DNA from: Nitrospira sp.
Lineage (GTDB): Bacteria; Nitrospirota; Thermodesulfovibrionia; Thermodesulfovibrionales; Dissulfurispiraceae
DNA length: 64,000 bases
Assembly: GCA_002634385.1 (NCBI GenBank)
Contig: NSJL01000012.1
Location: 1 to 64,000, forward strand
Reading direction: 5' to 3'
The notes beneath the pieces are model-generated. The model was not told where the DNA came from. It made no database searches and was given only the letters and a program-made list of their open reading frames with translations. Both the position numbers and the translations under genes were made by a program. Shown piece after piece: positions 1 to 7,444 of the stretch; positions within the stretch are counted from its first letter, which is position 1; each line of letters opens with the position of its first letter.

Positions 1-526
1 GGGGGAGGGGAACCGCAAGGGCAAGACGGATTTCCCGTGTTGTTCCGCTGTAATGGAGATCGGAAAAAATTACTTTTCCTGTCTTCAGCGCCTCTTCGGC
101 GAGCTCCCTGTCCCCCGGTTTCACTGTTTTACCGTCCTCAGGGCTTGATATCCGGCACTCTCCCTTCGCATCGAGGAGGAAGATGCTCCCATAGCGATAA
201 TGCCGCTGCAGGGACTGCATCCATCGAAAGATCTCCCTCCCGACTTCCGGAGACCCCGGATGCCGAAGCCAGCTTTGTACCTGGCGGACGATCAGCGATG
301 TTTCGAGGATATGTTCCGCATCAGCAAGACGCTCTTTCCGCCAGGTGGCGATCTGGCTCGCTTTCAGATCGGCAACTGCCAGCAGGTCCTCCTGCCTTTC
401 TCTTTTGATGTGTGCTTTCTGATTGTTGTAGAAGAGATACCCTAGTGAGATGTTGGCAAGAACGAGAACGATGAATATGGCTGCCAGGTGCCAGGGGTAT
501 TTGTGGGATACCGGGTGCATACGCAT
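1..526 (-). CDS. Membrane sensor protein, N-terminal part (runs off left edge)
   Basis: Only about 175 N-terminal codons are in the window. Read from the ATG at 526, the protein starts MRMHPVSHKYPW, has one hydrophobic segment (about residues 12-33, including IFIVLVLANISLGYLF), then a polar stretch with ADLKASQIATWRKERLADAE. That helix is typical of the extracytoplasmic part of bacterial sensors carrying PAS, histidine-kinase or GGDEF outputs; the output domain lies outside. The reading frame stays open to base 1. No good ribosome site sits at normal spacing; a GGGGAGAG lies about 17 bases upstream, so the start is tentative (a second in-frame ATG is at 520). Role as a signal receptor is inferred from architecture. 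Confidence 0.7.
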   Translation of the reverse strand, partial: MRMHPVSHKYPWHLAAIFIVLVLANISLGYLFYNNQKAHIKRERQEDLLAVADLKASQIATWRKERLADAEHILETSLIVRQVQSWLRHPGSPEVGREIFRWMQSLQRHYRYGSIFLLDAKGECRISSPEDGKTVKPGDRELAEEALKTGKVIFSDLHYSGTTREIRLALAVPLP

Positions 527-595
527 ACAGCATACTACTTTCTCTCCCCGAAAAAAGCAAGGGACGGGGGGGAGGCAGCCCCTTTTCCCGGACGC

Positions 596-1813
596 TTACT
601 TCACTTTTATATTCTTGACCCCCGACGTCCTCCACGCGGGGGAAATTACTCCCGGGGGCTCTGCCTGTTTGAGGTAGGAGGCGTGCATGATCTTGAATTC
701 CCCGTACTTGTCGTTGATCGCATCCATGGCCCGGAGAAGGGAGCGCTGCTTTTCCACGTCCGCCAGCAGGTACATTTGATCCCTGTCCTGCACAAGGTGG
801 GAGAGGCAGACACCAAGCAGGCGCACACTGTCCCTGAGGCGGACACCGTTCAGTATCTCCAGGGACCGATCATAAATACTCCGCGTATCGTTGGTGGGAC
901 AGGAAAGGGTGTTCTGCCTCGTGAAGGTCTCGAAGTCCGGATACCGCAGGGTGAGGGAGACTGTCCTCCCCATGAACCCGTATTTCCGCGCCCTTCTCCC
1001 CACCATCTCGCACAGTTTCAGGAGGGTGCTCTCTATTTCCTTCCTGTCCATGATGTCCCTCGGAAGGGTTATGCTGTGGCCGATGGACTTCGGGTCTTCC
1101 TCCCGTGTGACGAGTGACCTGTTGCAGAGGCCCCTTCCCATGTCCTTCAATGTCTCTCCGATAATGCCGAACCTGTTCCGCAGGAGACTCACCGGGGCCC
1201 TGCCCAGTTCCCCGCATGTTCGTATCCCCAGGGAGGCAAGGTTTTCGGCGGTCCGGGAGCCTATCCCCCATAGCTCCTTCACCGGGATATCTTCCAGAAC
1301 GGAAGGTGCGTCCATAGCCCTGATCCACCGCAATCCGTCAGGTTTGGAGAGATCGCTGGCGAGCTTTGCCAGGAGAAAAGTGGGGGCGATCCCCACGGTA
1401 CAGCTGATTCCGAATACCTCCCGTATACACTTCTTTATTTCAGCACCGATGGCTACGGGGCCGCCGAAGAGGTGGTGCGTCGTAGTGATGTCGAGAAAGG
1501 CTTCGTCGATGGAGTAGACCTCCACGTCGGGGGTGAAACGGCGGTACACCTTTTCCAGTTCGATGCATGTATGGGTATACTTTTCGTTGTCTCCCACCAC
1601 GAGGATGAGGTGCGGGCAGAGCTGCCGCGCCTCGTAGATATTCATCCCGGTCTTCACGCCGTATTTCCGCGCCTCGTAGGAGCGGGTGGTGACGACCGTG
1701 CGCGCGCCGGAGCCGATGACCGCGATGGGCTTCCCCCGGAGCCGGGGGTTAACCTGCTGCTCCACGGATGCGAAAAAGGCGTCCATATCGATACAGAGGA
1801 TGATCTTTTCCAT
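596..1813 (-). CDS. dinB: DNA polymerase IV (Y-family, translesion)
   Basis: Error-prone Y-family polymerase that extends past damaged template bases. The 405-residue length is usual for DinB. Visible motifs: N-terminal IDMDAFFASVEQ with the first metal-binding aspartate, the steric region and AVIGSGARTVVTTRSYEARKYGV fingers, then YSIDEAFLDI with the catalytic DE pair near residues 103-104, a helix-hairpin-helix thumb (VKELWGIGSRTAENLASLG), and a little-finger domain starting near residue 240. The C terminus has no obvious canonical clamp-binding QLxLF motif; YLKQAEPP is the nearest Q-containing segment. It lies 59 bases downstream of a small gene on the same strand, probably co-transcribed. 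The ATG at 1813 matches the family start, though its ribosome site is weak. Confidence 0.95.
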   Translation of the reverse strand: MEKIILCIDMDAFFASVEQQVNPRLRGKPIAVIGSGARTVVTTRSYEARKYGVKTGMNIYEARQLCPHLILVVGDNEKYTHTCIELEKVYRRFTPDVEVYSIDEAFLDITTTHHLFGGPVAIGAEIKKCIREVFGISCTVGIAPTFLLAKLASDLSKPDGLRWIRAMDAPSVLEDIPVKELWGIGSRTAENLASLGIRTCGELGRAPVSLLRNRFGIIGETLKDMGRGLCNRSLVTREEDPKSIGHSITLPRDIMDRKEIESTLLKLCEMVGRRARKYGFMGRTVSLTLRYPDFETFTRQNTLSCPTNDTRSIYDRSLEILNGVRLRDSVRLLGVCLSHLVQDRDQMYLLADVEKQRSLLRAMDAINDKYGEFKIMHASYLKQAEPPGVISPAWRTSGVKNIKVK

Positions 1814-1872
1814 AGCGGACGATGCTTATTCTCTTTCCTCCCCTGTTTCTGCTCGTGAAGGGGTACGTGCTG

Positions 1873-2112
1873 TTACGCTTCGAGCCTCTCCAGCATCCAG
1901 AGCAGTGAACGGGTATCGAAGGTGAGCTCGTAGAGAGTCCTCCCGTCCGTCACGGAGAAGTGATAGATCTCCCTCTGCCCCTCCCGCGTCTTCCATGTGT
2001 AGGTAATCTCTTTCACCTCGAACAGCCTTCCTGTCCATGTAAAGCGCACCGGCTTTATTCTGAAAGGCATGCTGAATGAGGCAAGGACACTGATGTTCTC
2101 TCCTACGCGCAT
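1873..2112 (-). CDS. Small conserved protein upstream of dinB (DUF6504-like)
   Basis: A 79-residue soluble protein starting MRVGENISVLASFSMPFRIK, rich in beta-forming segments (FTWTGRLFEVKEITYTWK, IYHFSVTDGRTLYEL) and ending MLERLEA. The pattern of a W-G-R strand followed by a V-x-x-I/V-x-x-x-W strand and a T-Y-E-L strand resembles small families such as DUF6504 found beside error-prone polymerase genes; I recognise it only by this pattern and by its place. ATG 2112 is preceded by GGGAGGGGAGTGA, a strong ribosome site. It precedes dinB in the same direction and probably shares its promoter. A polymerase accessory role is a guess. Confidence 0.7.
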   Translation of the reverse strand: MRVGENISVLASFSMPFRIKPVRFTWTGRLFEVKEITYTWKTREGQREIYHFSVTDGRTLYELTFDTRSLLWMLERLEA

Positions 2113-2205
2113 TCACTCCCCTCCCTTCCGCCCCTCTCTCCTGTGAGAATCCCGCCTCTTCCGAAGGGATGCGGGGTATGGGCTGCTGTTTTCAGACAGT
2201 CAATA

Positions 2206-2219
2206 TATACATTTGTATA
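2206..2219. promoter_or_regulatory. Palindrome upstream of the dinB operon, candidate operator
   Basis: TATACA-TT-TGTATA is a perfect 6-bp-arm inverted repeat with a 2-base centre, about 90 bases upstream of the small gene that leads into dinB. Its AT-rich surroundings suit a promoter. dinB is commonly LexA-controlled, so a damage-responsive operator is possible, but the sequence is not a LexA consensus I know. Confidence 0.35.
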
Positions 2220-3454
2220 CTAAAAACCTCTTTCTTGTCAAGAGAGAAATGCGAAGCCCGCTGATCCGTCGACTGAGGGGAATTCATTCCACAGGGCGAG
2301 AGGAAGGATTACAGGGGAGGGGGAGGCACAGCAGGGGGGAGGAGCGATTCTGAACAGGGTTCTCTGGTAGGGGGCTAAGGGGAAGCTATGACTCCACCGT
2401 CCCCCTGCTCTGAGGTAATGACGCCCGGGCCGACGGAGCCGCTTCAAGGCATTCCCTTTTGAATAGGAATCCTCTGGCATGGGGCAAGGGGGTACCCTCT
2501 TTTTTCTTTGCGAGCGAATTCCTCCTTTATCTCAGGGTCTCCTCTCTTTCCGATATCTCCCCTCTCTTCTCTTCAAGCATACAATGGGGGCAGACGTGTC
2601 TTCCCTGTGTACGGCCACCTCTGCTATGCCGGACCCTCGCAGCAGAAAGAGCCTTCCCCCCCCTCGTGTACATCTACTATGAATCCGTCACTCAGGGAGA
2701 AAGCCGGAGCCCCTCTACTCCGTCACCCCGGAGAAAGTCAGAATCCTTCAAAGCCGTCACCCCGGCGAAAGCCGGGGTCCAGAGTCTTTAAACCAGAGTC
2801 TTTCGGAAAAGGACTGGATCCCGGCTCAGAGGATCCGCCGGGATGACGACAGAAGAAAAGAGAGGGGAGAGGGACCCCCTCTTTCTCTCTCTCCCCAGAA
2901 AGGAATGCATGTTTGATGGGCATGCATGATGAAGAAGAGGGGAGTCCTTGACAAGAATAAACCAGGGGACAGGGGGTGAGTGCTCCCTCTCTCAGAGAGG
3001 GGAGGAGGGGAGTTCTGAGCGGACCTTAGCTCTTGTTCGTCTCCTCTCTTCGTGAAACGGAGTGGCCACCACAGCGCATGTTTGAGCGGAAGCGAGTTTG
3101 CGCTGTGGTAACGGAGTGAGCGGTAGAGAGGCAGAACAAGAGGTCGGGGAGCGAAGGACTTCACGACTCCCTGACACGGAGAGTAGGAGTCAGGGGTGAG
3201 TCTCCCCGGAGGAGACGGGTATCAGACAACAGACATCCGCAAGGGAATACGGTAATCCTGCGCAGTGCAAGGACATCGAATCCCCCTGCCCCGACCCCTC
3301 CCGAAGGGGAGCGCATTGTTCAGAGTGCATTAGGAAGAGACGCAGAAATCTCCCGTGCGAGCGATGCTCTTTGCTGACACTCCCCTGCCAGGGGGTACGT
3401 GCCCTCACTTCTCATCACACTTCAGTTCAACCGCTTGCTGTTGTCATCGCTTGC
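2220..3454. other. Gene-free region with degenerate repeats
   Basis: About 1.2 kb between the dinB operon and the KaiC-like regulator. Short open frames occur on both strands but none has a ribosome site together with protein-like composition. The recognisable content is the cluster of GCGAAAGCCGGGG-type elements at 2684-2850, plus other G+C-rich degenerate inverted segments around 3060-3330. Confidence 0.6.
2684..2850. repeat. Cluster of CCGTCACCCCGGCGAAAGCCGG-type intergenic repeats
   Basis: Three successive degenerate direct copies start near 2684, 2719 and 2753; the best is GTCACCCCGGCGAAAGCCGG followed by GGTCCAG. An inverted partner (CTGGATCCCGGCTC...CCGGGATGACG) follows at 2813-2848. 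This matches the common palindromic repeat family (CGTCATTCCGGCGAAAGCCGGAATCCAG type) of Deltaproteobacteria and Nitrospirota. The arms would fold into a long hairpin. Confidence 0.7.
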
Positions 3455-3483
3455 TTGACAAAAATGTCATGATTGGCTAAAGT
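3455..3483 (+). promoter_or_regulatory. Sigma-70-type promoter of the KaiC/XRE/cupin regulator, with palindrome
   Basis: TTGACA at 3455-3460, 17-base spacer, TAAAGT at 3478-3483; transcription would begin near 3490, 20 bases before the ATG. Overlapping the -35 box is the inverted repeat TGACA-AAAA-TGTCA (3456-3469), well placed for repression, possibly by the gene's own product. Confidence 0.55.
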
Positions 3484-3509
3484 CAATAGGCGTCTCGCAT
3501 CTGTTTACC

Positions 3510-4772
3510 ATGTCGAAGATATCTACGGGAATAAAGGCATTCGATGGTCTCATCGACTCCCTCTATGTGGGCGATAATGTGGTCTGGGAGGTCGATGCAG
3601 GCACGGCGCACGATGTTTTTATCCTCAGCTTTATCCGGCAGTCCTTCGAGGATTCACAAAAGGTCATCTATGTCAGTTTCAACAGATCTCCGCAGAGCGT
3701 TCTCAACGACCTGGACGACCTCCTCGATCTCGGCAGGGAGCACTTTGTGCTGGTCGACGGCTTTACCGCGGGCAAGGGGAAGAGCGACGCGACATTTCTC
3801 AGGTTTTATGACAAGCCCCAGAGCTGCACTGTCGTCCGGATCGGCAATCCCCGCAATATCGACGAGTTTACGGCGACCCTTAACGAGATAGAAGACAGCC
3901 TTCCCCCGGGTGCCCGTTATGTCTTCGACAGCCTTACCGGCATGCAGGACCTCTGGAGTGATGAGAACAGCACGTACCAGTTTTTCACTTATATGTGCCC
4001 GCGCCTCTACGACCTCGCCACCGTCGCCTACTGGATACTCGAAAAAGAGGCGCACAGCCAGAAATTCAAGGCGAATCTGCGGCATATAACACAGGATGTC
4101 TTTGACCTGTATGTACGGCGGGACAAGCTGTATATCAAGGCCGTAAAGCTGTCGGGCAGGCAGGACAGGGAGGCCTTCAAGCCGCATATTTATACGATTT
4201 CGGACGGAGATATCTCCATTACCTCTCTCAAAAAGGAACCTTCCACCGGTCTGGGCGGCAGGCTGAAGGCGTTGCGCATCAAGGCGGGCATGAGCCAGAA
4301 AGAGCTCGCCGATAAGGTGGACGTTACCGCCAGCTTCATCTCCCAGCTGGAGAACAATCAGATAAGCCCGTCCCTGAATTCCTTTATGCAAATCTGCAGG
4401 GCCCTCGGCGCGAACCCCGCGCAATTTCTGGAGGAAGAGGGCGAAAGGGACCTTCCGTGGCTTTTCCGGAGGGAGTCGGCCGTATCGACCCTCACCTCCC
4501 TTGGTGAAGGGATAAAGGGATACACGATAGTCTCCGATGAGAGGATGTCCGCACGGGGCGTGGTACTTCCCGCAGGAGCAGTCTTGAGGAGACATTTTCA
4601 ACCCTTGAAAGGACCCGAATTCATCTACGTTGTCCGGGGCGTGGTGTCGGTCACCGTAGAGGGAAGGACGGAAATACTCTACCCCGGGGATAGTATCTAT
4701 CTCAAAGAAGTAATGCCGTCCCAGTGGAAAAACGAAGGAGGTGATGAAGCTGAATTGCTTGCAGTGTGGTGA
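3510..4772 (+). CDS. KaiC/RAD55-like domain fused to XRE helix-turn-helix and cupin
   Basis: A 420-residue probable transcription regulator of unusual build. Residues about 1-235 resemble a RecA-fold KaiC/RAD55 domain (MSKISTGIKAFDGLIDSLY at the start, YVFDSLTGMQDLW as the Walker-B-like strand). The P-loop is degenerate: VDAGTAHDVFI stands where GxxGxGKT is expected, so ATP hydrolysis is doubtful. Residues about 250-310 form an XRE helix-turn-helix (LKALRIKAGMSQKELADKVD, then FISQLENNQISPS). Residues about 345-418 form a small-molecule-binding cupin (PEFIYVVRGVVSVTVEGRTE, then YPGDSIYL). HTH plus cupin is a familiar regulator pair; the added KaiC-like domain is not usual. It lies 205 bases upstream of a glutamate-synthase-like gene, so control of nitrogen assimilation is a reasonable inference. 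No clear ribosome site precedes the ATG. Confidence 0.8.
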   Translation: MSKISTGIKAFDGLIDSLYVGDNVVWEVDAGTAHDVFILSFIRQSFEDSQKVIYVSFNRSPQSVLNDLDDLLDLGREHFVLVDGFTAGKGKSDATFLRFYDKPQSCTVVRIGNPRNIDEFTATLNEIEDSLPPGARYVFDSLTGMQDLWSDENSTYQFFTYMCPRLYDLATVAYWILEKEAHSQKFKANLRHITQDVFDLYVRRDKLYIKAVKLSGRQDREAFKPHIYTISDGDISITSLKKEPSTGLGGRLKALRIKAGMSQKELADKVDVTASFISQLENNQISPSLNSFMQICRALGANPAQFLEEEGERDLPWLFRRESAVSTLTSLGEGIKGYTIVSDERMSARGVVLPAGAVLRRHFQPLKGPEFIYVVRGVVSVTVEGRTEILYPGDSIYLKEVMPSQWKNEGGDEAELLAVW

Positions 4773-4801
4773 GAGGGAAAGAGCATTGGGCCATCTTCTT
4801 A

Positions 4802-4831
4802 TCCGGGAGAAAGACGCCGGTGTTTTTTTTG
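4802..4831 (+). terminator. Weak intrinsic terminator after the regulator
   Basis: A short CCGG...CCGG self-complementary pair is followed by eight T residues. The stem is only 4 bp, so the call rests mainly on the T-tract and its place 30 bases after the stop codon. Confidence 0.3.
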
Positions 4832-4977
4832 TCCTTTTTATTTATTAATACTTAATGTAAGCATTTTTTAATTAATAATTACTAAAAAGAGGTGAAGAGT
4901 GTAAAAAGAAACGACAGGAGAAGATTTTGTTTCCGTGATAAATCGGTTTATAAAAATGCAGAAGCAAGGAGGAAAAA

Positions 4978-6570
4978 ATGAATTTGCAGCAACCGAATGC
5001 CAATGACGCGACGAGAACAGCCAACCGTTCACGAAATGTCTCACCGATGAGCGGTCTCTGTACGCGGTGTATCGACGGGTGCAGGGGTAATTGCGAAGTC
5101 TTCAAGGCGACGTTCAGGGGAAGAGAGCTACTCTATCCGGGACCCTTCGGCACCGTAACCGCCGGGGGCGACAAGGAATATCCCGTCGACTATTCTCACC
5201 TGAATATCCACGGGTACGCGCTCGGCGCCAAAGGTCTTCCCGGCGGGCAGAAGGGAGATCCCGACACCGCCCGCTTCCCGAACGCAAATACCGAAACCTC
5301 CTATGGATGGGACCGGAAGGTGAAGATGAAAGTGCCGGTGTTTACCGGCGCCCTCGGCTCCACCGAAATCGCGCGCAAGAACTGGGAGCATTTTGCGGTC
5401 GGGGCGGCAATCTCCGGGATTACCATTGTTTGCGGGGAGAATGTATGCGGTATTGACCCCGCCCTCGAGCTGAGCGGCGGGAAAAAGGTGAAAAAGGCTC
5501 CCGATATGGACCGCAGGATTGAAACATACCGCCGTTATCACTCGGGGTACGGCGAGATCCTTGTGCAGATGAACGTGGAAGATACCCGCCTGGGAGTGGC
5601 CGAATATATTATCGACAGGCATGGGCTCGAAACGATCGAGCTGAAGTGGGGCCAGGGAGCGAAATGTATCGGCGGAGAGATCAAGGTGAGCTCCCTTGAG
5701 CGCGCCCTCGAGCTGCAGAGGCGGGGCTACATAGTCACCCCCGATCCGTCCGATCCTGTTGTCCAGGCTGCTTTCAGGGACAAGGCGATCAAGGAGTTCG
5801 AGCGCCACAGCCGGCTTGGATTCATCGATGAAGAGAGCTTCTACGCCGAAGTCGAGAGGCTGAGGAAGCTCGGGTTCAAGCGGATTACGCTGAAGACCGG
5901 TGCATACGGCCTGCGGGAGCTGGCAATGGCGCTGAAATGGAGCTCCCGGGCCGGCATCGACCTCCTGACCATTGACGGCGCTCCCGGGGGCACCGGAATG
6001 AGCCCGTGGCGTATGATGGAGGAATGGGGGATGCCCTCCCTCTATTTACACTCCGCAGCATACGAATTCAGCAGAATACTCGCCGGCAGGGGGGAGAGGG
6101 TTCCCGATCTCGCCTTTGCGGGCGGTTTCAGCAGCGAGGACGGGGTCTTCAAGGTGCTGGCACTGGGCGCTCCTTTTACCAAGGCCGTTTGTATGGGACG
6201 CGCGTTGATGATTCCCGGCATGGTCGGAAAGAACATCGCGCTCTGGATGAAAGAGAACGACCTCCCGAAGACAGTCAGCGAATACGGGTCCACCGTAGAA
6301 GAGATCTTCGTCAACTATGAGGACGTAAAAAAACTCGTGGGCAACGAGGAGATCCGCAACATCCCCCTGGGCGCGATCGGTATCTACAGCTACTCACAGA
6401 AGATCAAGGTCGGGTTGCAGCAGTTGATGGCGGGGGCCCGGTGCTTTACCATCGATTCGATTACGAGAAACGAGCTTATGTCCCTTACCGAGGAATGCGC
6501 CAAGGTCACCGGGATCCCGTACCTGATGGACTCATACCGGGAGGAGGCACTCGGAATACTCAACGCCTGA
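4978..6570 (+). CDS. Stand-alone FMN glutamate-synthase domain protein
   Basis: 530 residues, matching the FMN/synthase domain of glutamate synthase (Glu_synthase fold), which reduces 2-oxoglutarate plus ammonia to glutamate. Typical pieces: MKVPVFTGALGSTEIARKNW, ETIELKWGQGAKCIGGEIKV, LLTIDGAPGGTGMSPW and VPDLAFAGGFSSEDGVFKVL, forming the phosphate- and flavin-binding barrel. The glutaminase domain is absent, and so is the cysteine cluster expected after the barrel. Instead there is an N-terminal CTRCIDGCRGNC (Cys 28, 31, 35, 39) that could hold a metal or cluster. AAGGAGG lies 5 bases before the ATG. A glnB gene follows in the same direction, which supports a role in ammonium assimilation; the true substrate is unproven. 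Confidence 0.85.
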   Translation: MNLQQPNANDATRTANRSRNVSPMSGLCTRCIDGCRGNCEVFKATFRGRELLYPGPFGTVTAGGDKEYPVDYSHLNIHGYALGAKGLPGGQKGDPDTARFPNANTETSYGWDRKVKMKVPVFTGALGSTEIARKNWEHFAVGAAISGITIVCGENVCGIDPALELSGGKKVKKAPDMDRRIETYRRYHSGYGEILVQMNVEDTRLGVAEYIIDRHGLETIELKWGQGAKCIGGEIKVSSLERALELQRRGYIVTPDPSDPVVQAAFRDKAIKEFERHSRLGFIDEESFYAEVERLRKLGFKRITLKTGAYGLRELAMALKWSSRAGIDLLTIDGAPGGTGMSPWRMMEEWGMPSLYLHSAAYEFSRILAGRGERVPDLAFAGGFSSEDGVFKVLALGAPFTKAVCMGRALMIPGMVGKNIALWMKENDLPKTVSEYGSTVEEIFVNYEDVKKLVGNEEIRNIPLGAIGIYSYSQKIKVGLQQLMAGARCFTIDSITRNELMSLTEECAKVTGIPYLMDSYREEALGILNA

Positions 6571-6612
6571 GAGTGCGCTTCGCTCGTGAACGGGACCTGT
6601 GCATTGGAAAAG

Positions 6613-6645
6613 ACGGACCCCTGCGCAACGGGTGGGGTCCGTTTC
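6613..6645 (+). terminator. Hairpin after the FMN glutamate-synthase-like gene
   Basis: Perfect 9-bp stem ACGGACCCC (6613-6621) with GGGGTCCGT (6634-6642) and a 12-base loop, followed by only a short T run. It could stop or attenuate transcription before glnB. Confidence 0.5.
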
Positions 6646-6758
6646 AAGACGGGGTGCCGGTGCATACAAGAGGAGCGGCTGTTCCGAAATGTCCGGAAGG
6701 GGGTGGTCCCCCCTGTGCATCGGTGCCCGCTGTGTATGCGGTATTGCACCTTTTTTAG

Positions 6759-7115
<357 letters not shown>

Positions 7116-7180
7116 GGGACGTTTGTAGCCTTCCCTGTTCGTTATGGAGAGGAGAAAATTTGCTGCGAGGAGGACTCATT

Positions 7181-7438
7181 ATGGTGGAATACCTGTCGGA
7201 TACGATACACCCGGCACCCGGGCAGTTATGGAAAAATGTGCGTACCGGTACCGTCCTCTTTATTTACCGGAGAGACGGGCATGTCGAAGGGATCTCGGGG
7301 GAGGGGAGAAAGAAGAGAGGCGGCGAGTTGGTGAAAATGGAGCATGGCAAGAACGGGTGGAAATGCCTCTGTCTGCCGGATACGGAGGAGGGCCTCGAGA
7401 AAACGGACTCCCCTACCTATGAGTTCAGAGCTTTGTAA
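7181..7438 (+). CDS. Small hypothetical protein
   Basis: 85 residues, MVEYLSDTIHPAPGQLWKNV to TYEFRAL, with no membrane segment and many charged residues. I do not recognise a family. The ATG at 7181 is chosen because AGGAGG lies 7 bases upstream; a longer TTG start at 7160 and an overlapping frame from 7144 are less protein-like. It ends 6 bases from the convergent GGDEF-EAL gene and may be the last gene of the glnB transcript. Confidence 0.6.
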   Translation: MVEYLSDTIHPAPGQLWKNVRTGTVLFIYRRDGHVEGISGEGRKKRGGELVKMEHGKNGWKCLCLPDTEEGLEKTDSPTYEFRAL

Positions 7439-7444
7439 CGCTCT

